Assembly (NCBI GenBank): GCA_001801665.1 | Contig: MGYH01000044.1 | Location: 1-5,403 of the forward strand | Length of the DNA: 5,403 bases | Reading direction: 5' to 3' | From: Gammaproteobacteria bacterium RIFCSPHIGHO2_12_FULL_45_12 | GTDB taxonomy: Bacteria; Pseudomonadota; Gammaproteobacteria; DSM-16500 | Shown here: positions 1-5,089 of the stretch, piece after piece | How the letters are laid out: each line of letters opens with the position of its first letter | Position numbering within the stretch: position 1 is the first letter of the stretch | Translations under genes and position numbers: made by a program | The notes under the pieces: model-generated | Told to the model about the DNA's origin: nothing | What the model saw: the letters and a program-made list of their open reading frames with translations, nothing else | Databases searched by the model: none

Positions 1-163
1 TAATGGTTATATCCGTTATAGTAGACAAATATAGGGTCGTTGCTTGGTGAGAACTTCGCTTCATTGATAAGCTGCACACCATTGGGTTGTACCATGACAA
101 TGCATTTTTGTAGTGCGTCAGCTAAACTGATGATTGCGATCTGATTCACCCAGGCATTGTCTT
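1..163 (-). pseudogene. C-terminal part of an OTU-like cysteine protease, 5' end lost at the IS1634 junction
   Basis: The minus strand is open through the whole stretch (54 codons), and the frame runs off the left edge of the window. The product begins DNAWVNQIAIISLADAL next to the IS end, continues with IVMVQPNGVQLINEAKF, and ends FVYYNGYNH with the next codon starting TA (Tyr likely). OTU-family cysteine proteases share this C-terminal layout: a W-V-x-x-x-x-I helix, an I-x-V strand, then a hydrophobic strand running into a G-x-H-Y/W motif whose His is catalytic. By family knowledge these enzymes cleave ubiquitin chains, and in intracellular bacteria many are secreted effectors. The part carrying the catalytic Asp/Cys should lie upstream and is absent; beyond the junction is IS DNA. 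The remnant alone cannot be an active protease. The family call rests on motif recognition only. The gene's stop and any further domains lie outside the window. Confidence 0.6.
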
Positions 164-182
164 CCTGACTTCCGCACTTTTT
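164..182 (+). repeat. Left terminal inverted repeat of the IS1634-like element
   Basis: CCTGACTTCCGCACTTTTT is the exact reverse complement of 2102-2120. The match stops at base 183 (C against G) and does not extend outwards (T163 against C2121), which fixes the element's outer boundary at 164. Confidence 0.92.
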
Positions 183-265
183 CTTAATTTTCGAGCCCAT
201 CCAAAAAAAATTGCTTGATGTTACGGGTAGTTACAAAATGCGCGGCCTTTTTTGAAATTGTAGTG

Positions 266-337
266 ACTACCATCAAAATAGTTATTGACTTTTGATTATT
301 AACCCCTTATGATTTCGTAATCAAAATAACTGGTAGT
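266..337. repeat. Interrupted inverted repeat enclosing the transposase promoter
   Basis: Three segments pair in order across a 19-base loop: ACTACCA (266-272) with TGGTAGT (331-337), GTTATT (281-286) with AATAAC (325-330), and TTGATTA (292-298) with TAATCAA (318-324). This gives 20 possible pairs, with one-sided bulges of 8 and 5 bases on the left arm. In RNA made from outside the element the fold would cover the region just before the start codon, including the GTG at 336. RNA started at the internal promoter would contain only the right arm. Such a design would spare the IS's own transcript but dampen transposase made from neighbouring genes, a known strategy in other insertion sequences. 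The role here is inferred. Confidence 0.6.
285..313 (+). promoter_or_regulatory. Predicted sigma70 promoter of the IS1634-type transposase
   Basis: TTGACT (285-290) and TATGAT (308-313) match the -35 and -10 consensus at five of six bases each, with an ideal 17-base spacer. Transcription should start near 320, about 20 bases before the start codon. The -35 box lies at the left arm and bulge of the surrounding inverted repeat and the -10 box lies in its loop. Confidence 0.7.
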
Positions 338-2042
338 GATTATGTACATTCGCGTTACATCAACCCCGAAAAGTCCGAGAAAATCAGTTAAAGTTGTTGA
401 ATCGATTCGTGAAGGCTTCAAAGTGAAGCAAGTGATGATTCACCATGTGGGTATCGCTTCAACTGACGCAGAAATTGATAAACTCAAGCAGCTTGGACTG
501 GAATTTATTGCTCATGAACAATTACGCCGTGAAAAAGCCTCAGGGCAATTATCTTTATTTCCTGATGAGACACCACAAGAACGCTTACAAGCCATCCAGA
601 AATCTCCCTCCAAAAAACGCGGCAGAAAACCTTTAACACGTCTTGCAGATCTTGCCGATGATGAAATGATTGCGATTAAAAATCTGGTGGAAGAACAACG
701 TGTTGTTGATGGATTGCACGATATTGGCGGTCATGTTTTTTCTCAGTTGGGCTATGATCAAATTTTATCTGGTAAAAAAGATACAGAACTGCTGCGGGAT
801 ATCATTTTGATGCGTATCGCAAATCCTGGTAGTAAATTTAAGGCACAACGAATATTAGCCAATCGATTTGCACATACCCATGATTTAGATGCAATTTATC
901 GCATGATGGATAAACTGTTCCCTAAAATTGATGCAGTCAAAACAAAAACATTTAACAGAGCGCAACAATTAATCCCGGAAACCATTGATATCCTCTTCTT
1001 TGATTGCACCACACTTTATTTTGAATCTACCGATACAGACGATCTACGCCGTTTCGGTTACAGTAAAGATCACCGTTTTAACACAACACAGGTCGTATTA
1101 GCCTTGGCGACAAACAGTGATGGCTTACCACTAGGATATGAGTTATTTGAAGGTAATAAAGCAGAAGTCGGCACATTGTTAGCGTGTCTGGAATCATGGA
1201 AAAAACAATTCAATATTGGCTCTGTCTGCTTTGTTGCTGATAGAGCCATGATGAGTGAAACAAATTTGAGTGCACTGGAAGCTGCTGGGCATCAATATGT
1301 CGTTGCTGCAAAATTGCGCGTTATGTCAGATGAATTAAAAGCAGATATTCTCTCCGACAAGCATTACCATGCAACGTTGTTAGCAGATGAGTTAGCATGG
1401 ACTGGAGAATTTTCTTATAAAAATCGCCGTCTTATTGTGTCGTATAAAAATTCTCGTGCAAGGCGAGATGCAGTTCAGCGAGAGCAAGTGGTTAATAAGA
1501 TCAAGAAAACACTGGGATCTGCTGGAAACACACAAAAGCTCATCACCAATAATGGTGTTAAAAAATTCACAAAAACGGAAGAAACCAGGACTATACTAGA
1601 TGAAACAAAAATCGCAGCAGACATGGCATGGGATGGGTTGCATGGCGTGGTCACCAATATCCAAGACAAATCTCATGCTGAAATACTCGGTCGGTATGCT
1701 CGTCTATGGAAAATAGAAGAAAGTTTTCGCTTAAATAAACATACGTTGTCTATGCGACCCATTTTTCATTTTAAAACAGAGCGAATCCATACACACATTG
1801 CGATTTGTTACATGGCATTCGCTGTATTACGTCACATGGAATATGTTGTTAATCTCACACAAAAAGTTTCACCGCAATTTATTCTGGAAGAATTAATGGA
1901 GGTACAATCCTCTATTCTAAAAGATACAGCGACTGGTAAACACTACCGCATGCCTGGCCGTTTCTCGCACACTGCTAGTAAAATTTACAAGGCATTCAAC
2001 ATCATTAAAGATCGTCAAATCAAAGCTATTATTACAAAATAA
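336..2042 (+). CDS. IS1634-family DDE transposase
   Basis: It catalyses cut-and-paste movement of the surrounding element by acting on its 19-bp ends. The protein is 568 aa from GTG 336, or 566 aa from ATG 342; neither start has a strong ribosome binding site and the ATG seems slightly more likely. The first ~70 residues form the family's N-terminal region (MYIRVT, then VGIASTDAEI). QLSLFPDE at 71-78 contains a perfect sliding-clamp-binding pentapeptide. A basic KKRGRKP patch follows at 93-99. The RNase H-like core shows D223 (LFFDCTTLYFES), D302 (FVADRAMM) and E461 in YARLWKIEESFRLNK. This last block matches the IS4-superfamily Y-x2-R-x3-E-x6-K signature except that the expected Arg position is Leu457 with Arg one residue earlier. 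Length is typical and there is no frameshift, so the enzyme looks functional. The gene fills the element, and its promoter lies inside the upstream inverted repeat. Confidence 0.93.
   Translation: MIMYIRVTSTPKSPRKSVKVVESIREGFKVKQVMIHHVGIASTDAEIDKLKQLGLEFIAHEQLRREKASGQLSLFPDETPQERLQAIQKSPSKKRGRKPLTRLADLADDEMIAIKNLVEEQRVVDGLHDIGGHVFSQLGYDQILSGKKDTELLRDIILMRIANPGSKFKAQRILANRFAHTHDLDAIYRMMDKLFPKIDAVKTKTFNRAQQLIPETIDILFFDCTTLYFESTDTDDLRRFGYSKDHRFNTTQVVLALATNSDGLPLGYELFEGNKAEVGTLLACLESWKKQFNIGSVCFVADRAMMSETNLSALEAAGHQYVVAAKLRVMSDELKADILSDKHYHATLLADELAWTGEFSYKNRRLIVSYKNSRARRDAVQREQVVNKIKKTLGSAGNTQKLITNNGVKKFTKTEETRTILDETKIAADMAWDGLHGVVTNIQDKSHAEILGRYARLWKIEESFRLNKHTLSMRPIFHFKTERIHTHIAICYMAFAVLRHMEYVVNLTQKVSPQFILEELMEVQSSILKDTATGKHYRMPGRFSHTASKIYKAFNIIKDRQIKAIITK
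546..560 (+). other. Sliding-clamp-binding motif QLSLF in the IS1634-type transposase
   Basis: Codons 71-75 (counted from GTG 336) encode QLSLF, identical to the clamp-binding consensus and to the TnpC motif. It sits in a polar linker (KASGQLSLFPDETPQ) upstream of the catalytic core. Binding to DnaN is inferred. Confidence 0.55.
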
Positions 2043-2055
2043 TGTAGTGACTAAT

Positions 2056-2075
2056 TTTTTCAACACATTGAAAAA
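2056..2075. terminator. Weak AT-rich hairpin after the IS1634-type transposase gene
   Basis: TTTTTCAA (2056-2063) and TTGAAAAA (2068-2075) are perfect complements around a CACA loop, 13 bases after the transposase stop codon. The stem has only one G-C pair and the following sequence (TAAGTATTTATTC) is not a clean T-run. It could help end transcription in either direction, but efficiency is doubtful. Confidence 0.3.
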
Positions 2076-2101
2076 TAAGTATTTATTCTCTTTTTCTTGT
2101 C

Positions 2102-2120
2102 AAAAAGTGCGGAAGTCAGG
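2102..2120 (-). repeat. Right terminal inverted repeat of the IS1634-like element
   Basis: AAAAAGTGCGGAAGTCAGG is the exact reverse complement of 164-182. It ends four bases before the TAA stop of tnpC, so the tnpC end of IS66 and the IS1634 element are directly joined. Confidence 0.92.
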
Positions 2121-2124
2121 CGAT

Positions 2125-3783
2125 TTAGGTGGCAGATGTTGGTATGGGCTGAACAACACGCTGCGCTTTAGCGCGCGCTAATTGCGGTATACATTCAAAC
2201 GGCAAGAGTGCTTGTAATGCAGATGCATCCTCTTTATCGATGGTAGGCATCGTTTCTAATGCATAACGCAAATATTCATACGGATCAATATCATTCGCTT
2301 TGCAAGTTTCTATCAAACTGTATATTACGCTGCTCGCTTCCACACCGGACACACTGTGTGAGAAGAGCCAATTCTTTCTGCCCACCGCAAAAGGCTTGAT
2401 GCACCGCTCTGTGCGATTATTATCGATTTCAAGACGTCCATCCTGCAAGTAATTTAATAAACCATCCCAATGGTTGAGCGTATAGCCAATCGCTTTACCT
2501 AATGTGCTTTGTGGTAAAGTATTGTGTGCTTTTTCTATCAGATAGACCTGCAGCTTTTCAAGCAGGGGTTTGGATTGTGTTTGACGCATCTCCAAAATCT
2601 GTTCAGGCGTATGATTTGCTTGCCGAGCTTGTTCTTCTAACCGATAAAGCTGTTGTATCCGTTTTAATGTTTCATGCGCCACACCTATTTTTTTCGTGGT
2701 TTTGACAATCTCTGCAAAACGCCGCCTGGCATGTGCCCAGCAATACACCCTCGTGATTTGTGTTAAACCGTTATAACCAGCATAAGCATCTGTATGCAAA
2801 TATCCTGTAAAATCTTTCCAGAATGTATGCGGAATACTGCCTGCACGACTGGCATGATATTGATAAATCCACGCTCGTTTATCAGGTGGACCTCCACCGA
2901 AAACCCACATATAGGATTGTGATTCCGCTGTACGATTAGGCTCTTTTAAAACCTGAACCCGCGTTTCATCTGCATATCCCACATCATATTGTAAGATGTT
3001 TTGTTGCAGTACCGGCATCAAAGGCTGTAAGAGTTGTCCCGATTTAATGACCCAATGACACAGTGTGCTACGTGAAATATGGACATCACTGCGTTCAAAA
3101 ATTTCCGCTTGTCGATAGAGCGGCAAATGATCATCATATTTGGAGATCAATACATGCGCTAGTGTACCCGCTGTGGCAATACTCTGTGGAATCGGTTGGG
3201 CAGGTAATGGAGCTATTTTGACACCCTCTTCACATTGACGACAGGCATATTTATAACGAACATGCCGAATCACTTGAACTGTCATCGGAATAATATCCAG
3301 TTGCTCTGTGATGTCAGAACCAATACAAGCACAGGTTGCGCCGCAAGCACATTGTTTTGCTGATTCATCGAGCTCATGCACCACTTCAACGCGAGGCAAA
3401 TAATCTGGCAACGGACGACGACCGGATTTTTTACGGGTATTGGTAGTAGCAGATGTTGTGTGTTCTGCAACAGGTTCTGCCGTTTCTACGGTTTCTGTTG
3501 TATCGGAATCAATGGGGCATTCTGCAACGCCCATTTCTGCTTCTGGAAATAAGCTCAATTGATTTGGGTGTATCTTTTCACTGCGGGATGCGAAGTGGCG
3601 TGTTCTGGCTAATTTGATTTGCTCAATCAGCATCGCAATCATGTGTGCTTGAGATGCGATTTTCTGGTTTTTTTCTGAGATTGCCTTGTCTTTTTCTGCG
3701 ATTGCCTCATCTTTTTCTGCAGATTTATTTTTCTCTAACTGCAATTCTAGCCGTAAATCTTCGATGTTTTGTGCTGTTTTCAT
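2125..3783 (-). CDS. tnpC: IS66-family transposase TnpC
   Basis: This is the DDE transposase that performs strand cleavage and joining for IS66, acting with TnpA and TnpB. The protein is 552 aa, usual for the family. Residues 8-60 are a charged, predicted coiled coil with three tandem heptads (AEKDEAI, AEKDKAI, SEKNQKI at 22-42). QLSLF at 75-79 is a perfect sliding-clamp-binding pentapeptide. A low-complexity Thr/Ala/Glu linker (about 91-115) precedes a basic KKSGRR. The IS66 zinc-finger region has C145, C147, C151 and C153, paired with C181 and C184 (CRQC). The catalytic core shows D272 (GYADETRVQVL), D332 (LHTDAYAGYNGL) and E459 in IDNNRTERCIKPF, followed by VGRKNWLFS. The IS66 C-terminal segment (SLIETCKANDIDPYEYL, LLPFE) is present, so the protein looks complete. 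The gene starts 52 bp after tnpB; a strong extended -10 box lies directly before the ATG. Confidence 0.95.
   Translation of the reverse strand: MKTAQNIEDLRLELQLEKNKSAEKDEAIAEKDKAISEKNQKIASQAHMIAMLIEQIKLARTRHFASRSEKIHPNQLSLFPEAEMGVAECPIDSDTTETVETAEPVAEHTTSATTNTRKKSGRRPLPDYLPRVEVVHELDESAKQCACGATCACIGSDITEQLDIIPMTVQVIRHVRYKYACRQCEEGVKIAPLPAQPIPQSIATAGTLAHVLISKYDDHLPLYRQAEIFERSDVHISRSTLCHWVIKSGQLLQPLMPVLQQNILQYDVGYADETRVQVLKEPNRTAESQSYMWVFGGGPPDKRAWIYQYHASRAGSIPHTFWKDFTGYLHTDAYAGYNGLTQITRVYCWAHARRRFAEIVKTTKKIGVAHETLKRIQQLYRLEEQARQANHTPEQILEMRQTQSKPLLEKLQVYLIEKAHNTLPQSTLGKAIGYTLNHWDGLLNYLQDGRLEIDNNRTERCIKPFAVGRKNWLFSHSVSGVEASSVIYSLIETCKANDIDPYEYLRYALETMPTIDKEDASALQALLPFECIPQLARAKAQRVVQPIPTSAT
3547..3561 (-). 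other. Sliding-clamp-binding motif QLSLF in TnpC
   Basis: Codons 75-79 of tnpC encode QLSLF, an exact match to the QL[S/D]LF consensus by which DNA polymerases and repair proteins dock on the DnaN clamp. It lies in a likely unstructured stretch (HPNQLSLFPEAE) between the coiled coil and the zinc finger, which suits a docking peptide. Binding is inferred, not shown. Confidence 0.6.
3658..3720 (-). repeat. Three tandem 21-bp units in the tnpC coiled coil
   Basis: Three in-frame 21-base units encode AEKDEAI, AEKDKAI and SEKNQKI. The first two differ at few bases; the third is more diverged. The unit length equals exactly one coiled-coil heptad times three bases, so gain or loss of units would keep the reading frame and the helix register. 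Confidence 0.75.
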
Positions 3784-3790
3784 GACGCGA

Positions 3791-3799
3791 ATTATATCA
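3791..3799 (-). promoter_or_regulatory. Predicted extended -10 promoter for tnpC
   Basis: On the minus strand the sequence reads TGATATAAT, a perfect TGn-TATAAT extended -10 element. No good -35 box is seen at the right distance (GAGGTA at 17 bases), which extended -10 promoters can tolerate. Only seven bases (TCGCGTC) separate it from the tnpC ATG, so transcription would begin at or within a base or two of the start codon and give an essentially leaderless message. Confidence 0.45.
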
Positions 3800-3808
3800 T
3801 AAAAATGC

Positions 3809-3827
3809 TAAAATACCTCGTATTTTA
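3809..3827. repeat. Perfect 8-bp palindrome in the tnpB-tnpC gap
   Basis: TAAAATAC (3809-3816) and GTATTTTA (3820-3827) are exact complements around a 3-base spacer. The palindrome covers the -35 region of the predicted tnpC promoter. On the transcript it would form a short AT-rich hairpin soon followed by GCATTTTT. It could be an operator, an attenuator or an mRNA stability element; the sequence does not decide between these. Confidence 0.4.
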
Positions 3828-3835
3828 TAGGGTTT

Positions 3836-4195
3836 TTAACAATAATTTGGGGTGCTTAATTCCGGAAAAACGCTCAATGTTTCAAAATCCAATCCCGCCA
3901 TAAACCACGCAAAATGATCCGCAGTTATGCTCCAAGTGGTTGAGTGGGGCGGGAGAGCAGGAATATAAAAACGCCCCTTCTCCAATCGCTTATAATGCAG
4001 AATAAAGCCATTTCGATCCCATACCAAGGCTTTCATCAAACGACGATTATAGCCCCAAAAAACATACACATCACCTGATTGCGGATTACGTCCAATGCAC
4101 TCCGCAACCCACAGCGTCAATCCATCAATGGATTTGCGCATATCAACAGGATCCCTCGCCAAAAACACGTGTGCGCCAATCGGTAGCGCAATCAT
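3836..4195 (-). CDS. tnpB: IS66-family accessory protein TnpB
   Basis: TnpB (IS66 Orf2) is a small protein needed with TnpA and TnpC for efficient IS66 transposition; its biochemical role is not established. It is not the RNA-guided nuclease that shares the name. The 119-aa product has the family's full set of landmarks: MIALPIGAHVFLARDPVDMRK at the N-terminus, IDGL at 23-26, GDVYVFWGYNRRLMKALVWD in the middle (family pattern F-x-x-x-x-x-x-x-K-x-L-x-W-D), then GFILHYKRLEKGRF and a final helix FAWFMAGLDF. Length is normal. The ATG overlaps the tnpA stop codon by four bases (ATGA), and GAGG lies six bases upstream of the ATG, so translation is probably coupled to tnpA. It ends 52 bp before tnpC. 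No defect is seen. Confidence 0.93.
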   Translation of the reverse strand: MIALPIGAHVFLARDPVDMRKSIDGLTLWVAECIGRNPQSGDVYVFWGYNRRLMKALVWDRNGFILHYKRLEKGRFYIPALPPHSTTWSITADHFAWFMAGLDFETLSVFPELSTPNYC

Positions 4196-4530
4196 GCCGC
4201 ACCTCGAAGGGCCCGCAGTACCGTGAGAATATCTTGTTCTGCAGCGCCACTTGGAATGCGCAATGCGACTTGATTCGGGAGGCTAATCTGAATGCCCGTT
4301 GAGGATTGCGAAGCCAATTGCGGCATCACCCGTACAAACGCAGAGGCACTTTGCGCAGGGGATGATTGTGGTCGATCTAATATCGCCAAACGTTGTTTCC
4401 AATAGCCCATTTGAGCTGCATCTAACCCATGCTCTTCGCAAAAAGCTACTTGTGTTTTTCCACTGGTACTCCATGCCCCAATCATTTCTCGCCATTTCGC
4501 TATTTTTTCTGCACTTGAACGTACACCCAT
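4192..4530 (-). CDS. tnpA: IS66-family protein TnpA (helix-turn-helix)
   Basis: TnpA (IS66 Orf1) is the first gene of the element and is thought to bind DNA. The 112-aa product opens with a helix-turn-helix-like segment of about 50 residues: KIAKWREMIGAWSTSGKTQVAFCEEHGLDAAQ, followed by MGYWKQRL. This is the IS66/IS3-type pattern of W-x-x-x-(I/L), S-G, F-C, x-x-(H/N)-x-L-x-x-x-x-x-x-x-W-(K/R). A Ser/Gln/Ala-rich linker follows, then the usual C-terminal IQISLPNQVALRIPSGAAEQDILTVLRAL. The start is supported by a strong ribosome binding site seven bases upstream. The stop overlaps the tnpB start. An antisense frame of 97 codons across this gene is a shadow. Confidence 0.92.
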   Translation of the reverse strand: MGVRSSAEKIAKWREMIGAWSTSGKTQVAFCEEHGLDAAQMGYWKQRLAILDRPQSSPAQSASAFVRVMPQLASQSSTGIQISLPNQVALRIPSGAAEQDILTVLRALRGAA

Positions 4531-4541
4531 CCTCTCTCTCC
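4531..4541 (-). promoter_or_regulatory. Ribosome binding site of tnpA
   Basis: The minus strand reads GGAGAGAGAGG directly before the tnpA ATG, placing GGAG seven bases upstream of the start. It is the strongest such site in the window and fixes the tnpA start. I found no convincing -35/-10 pair between it and the IS end; TATAAC and GTAAAAAT are only weak -10 candidates. Confidence 0.7.
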
Positions 4542-4588
4542 ATATTGCTTATTGCACATGGAGCCTATTTTTACACATTCGTTATATT

Positions 4589-5032
4589 TTAAAAGATGGG
4601 GTTAATTGGGCGGTTACGATCAACTCCCAAAATAATCACTTTAGGATGTATTTTTTCTGTCGCCATTTTTAAAATAGAAATATAATCCTCTATACTAGCA
4701 ACAGAAACAGAAACATTTAAAACCTTTTCGTGCATAAGAGATGTACTAATATACATAGAACGTGATGAACCGATAATCAAAAAATCCACCTTAGTTGCTG
4801 CAGGTAAATCAGCCAATCGATACTTTTGCAGTAATCTATCATCAAAATTCGCAATACCACTCACCGTATGATTTTTCAATAACAAAGCCATTTCTTGCTC
4901 TATAGAATGTGAGGAATCAAATAAACGCGCTGGATCAATGCAATAATTAAATACCCCAACTATTCCAAGCATACCGATTATTACGACTAGAAATGCGGAT
5001 AAAAAATATTTACAAATCATACTATAATGCAC
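4589..5032 (-). pseudogene. Truncated membrane-anchored protein with GSSRS motif (SGNH-hydrolase-like), cut by IS66
   Basis: The open frame begins at GTG 5032 (147 aa), or at ATG 5020 (143 aa), and stops at 4589. Neither start has a clear ribosome binding site. One hydrophobic helix (about 9-28) near the N-terminus indicates a membrane anchor with the rest outside the cytoplasm. Then come FNYCIDPARLF (28-38), VDFLIIGSSRSM (82-93), VLNVSVSVASIEDYISI (104-120) and HPKVIILGVD (129-138). The strand followed by GSSRS resembles the first conserved block of SGNH-type proteins, often found in cell-surface polysaccharide loci. The original protein must have been longer: after D138 the frame crosses into the IS66 terminal repeat, and the last nine residues (RNRPINPIF) are IS-derived. 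Substrate and function are unknown. The missing 3' part is not elsewhere in the window. Confidence 0.6.
4598..4617 (-). repeat. IS66 terminal inverted repeat (tnpA side)
   Basis: Read on the minus strand from 4617, the sequence is GTAACCGCCCAATTAACCCC, with the GTAA start typical of IS66 ends. The boundary is supported by the neighbouring gene: its recognisable protein sequence ends at this point. The partner repeat is absent from the window. Confidence 0.75.
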
Positions 5033-5089
5033 TCTATGTCTAGACCAATGCTCGGTGAAATTTCAGGAGACTCTATCTTCCAAAATTAA
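5033..5089. other. Short non-coding gap between the truncated gene and the IS3 relic
   Basis: This stretch should hold the outer end of the IS3 relic and the upstream region of the GSSRS-protein gene. I could not locate the IS end with confidence. TTGGTC and TATAGT occur on the minus strand with a 16-base spacer, but that would start transcription inside the coding frame. Confidence 0.3.

Larger units (their letters stand above)
164..2120 (+). mobile_element. IS1634-family (IS4 superfamily) insertion sequence, complete
   Basis: This 1957-bp element is bounded by perfect 19-bp inverted repeats and encodes a single long DDE transposase on the plus strand. Size and organisation match IS1634-type elements. 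The left non-coding end (183-335) holds the promoter and an interrupted inverted repeat. The right end (2043-2101) is short and AT-rich. No target-site duplication is visible: the bases outside the ends are TGTCTT on the left and CGATTT on the right, whereas family members normally leave direct repeats of five or more bases. The two flanks also belong to unrelated sequences, an OTU gene on the left and the tnpC end of IS66 on the right. This copy therefore looks like the product of a deletion or recombination rather than a simple insertion. The element itself appears intact and potentially active. Confidence 0.85.
2121..4617 (-). mobile_element. IS66-family insertion sequence, one end missing
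   Basis: The minus strand carries the three-gene set typical of IS66 elements, in the usual order tnpA, tnpB, tnpC. The terminal repeat next to tnpA is present (GTAACCGCCCAATTAACCCC, read from 4617 downwards), beginning with the family's GTAA. The matching repeat beyond tnpC should read GTAACCGCC on the plus strand. It is found neither before 2121 nor in 1-163. Family members normally have a short non-coding tail between tnpC and the right end; here only four bases (2121-2124) remain before the IS1634 element. The 8-bp target duplication expected for IS66 cannot be tested because one side is lost; the remaining flank reads GATCAACT (4618-4625). With one end missing this copy should be unable to move by itself, although its proteins could act on other copies. 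Confidence 0.88.

Noticed and set aside
154..2130. A target-site duplication around the IS1634 element
   Set aside because: The flanking bases (CATTGTCTT and CGATTTAGG) share no convincing direct repeat at the exact boundaries.
445..3470. Several 60-67 codon frames overlapping the two large transposase genes
   Set aside because: All lie in alternative frames of strongly supported coding sequence and encode nothing recognisable.
3658..3720. The repeated 21-bp units as a CRISPR-like array
   Set aside because: Units are contiguous without spacers, in frame, and encode coiled-coil heptads.
3836..4195. TnpB as an RNA-guided nuclease of the IS200/IS605 type, with a guide RNA
   Set aside because: The 119-aa protein has IS66 Orf2 motifs and lacks any RuvC-like domain; only the name is shared.
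4299..4592. A 97-codon plus-strand frame opposite tnpA
   Set aside because: It lies antisense to a well-supported gene, has no family resemblance and no convincing ribosome binding site.
164..4617. The IS1634 and IS66 elements as the two ends of a composite transposon carrying cargo
   Set aside because: They are directly abutted with no cargo between them, they are unrelated elements, and IS66 lacks one terminal repeat.
4542..4617. A tnpA promoter between the IS66 end and the ribosome binding site
   Set aside because: TATAAC and GTAAAAAT are present, but no acceptable -35 box is found at suitable spacing, so I did not annotate one.
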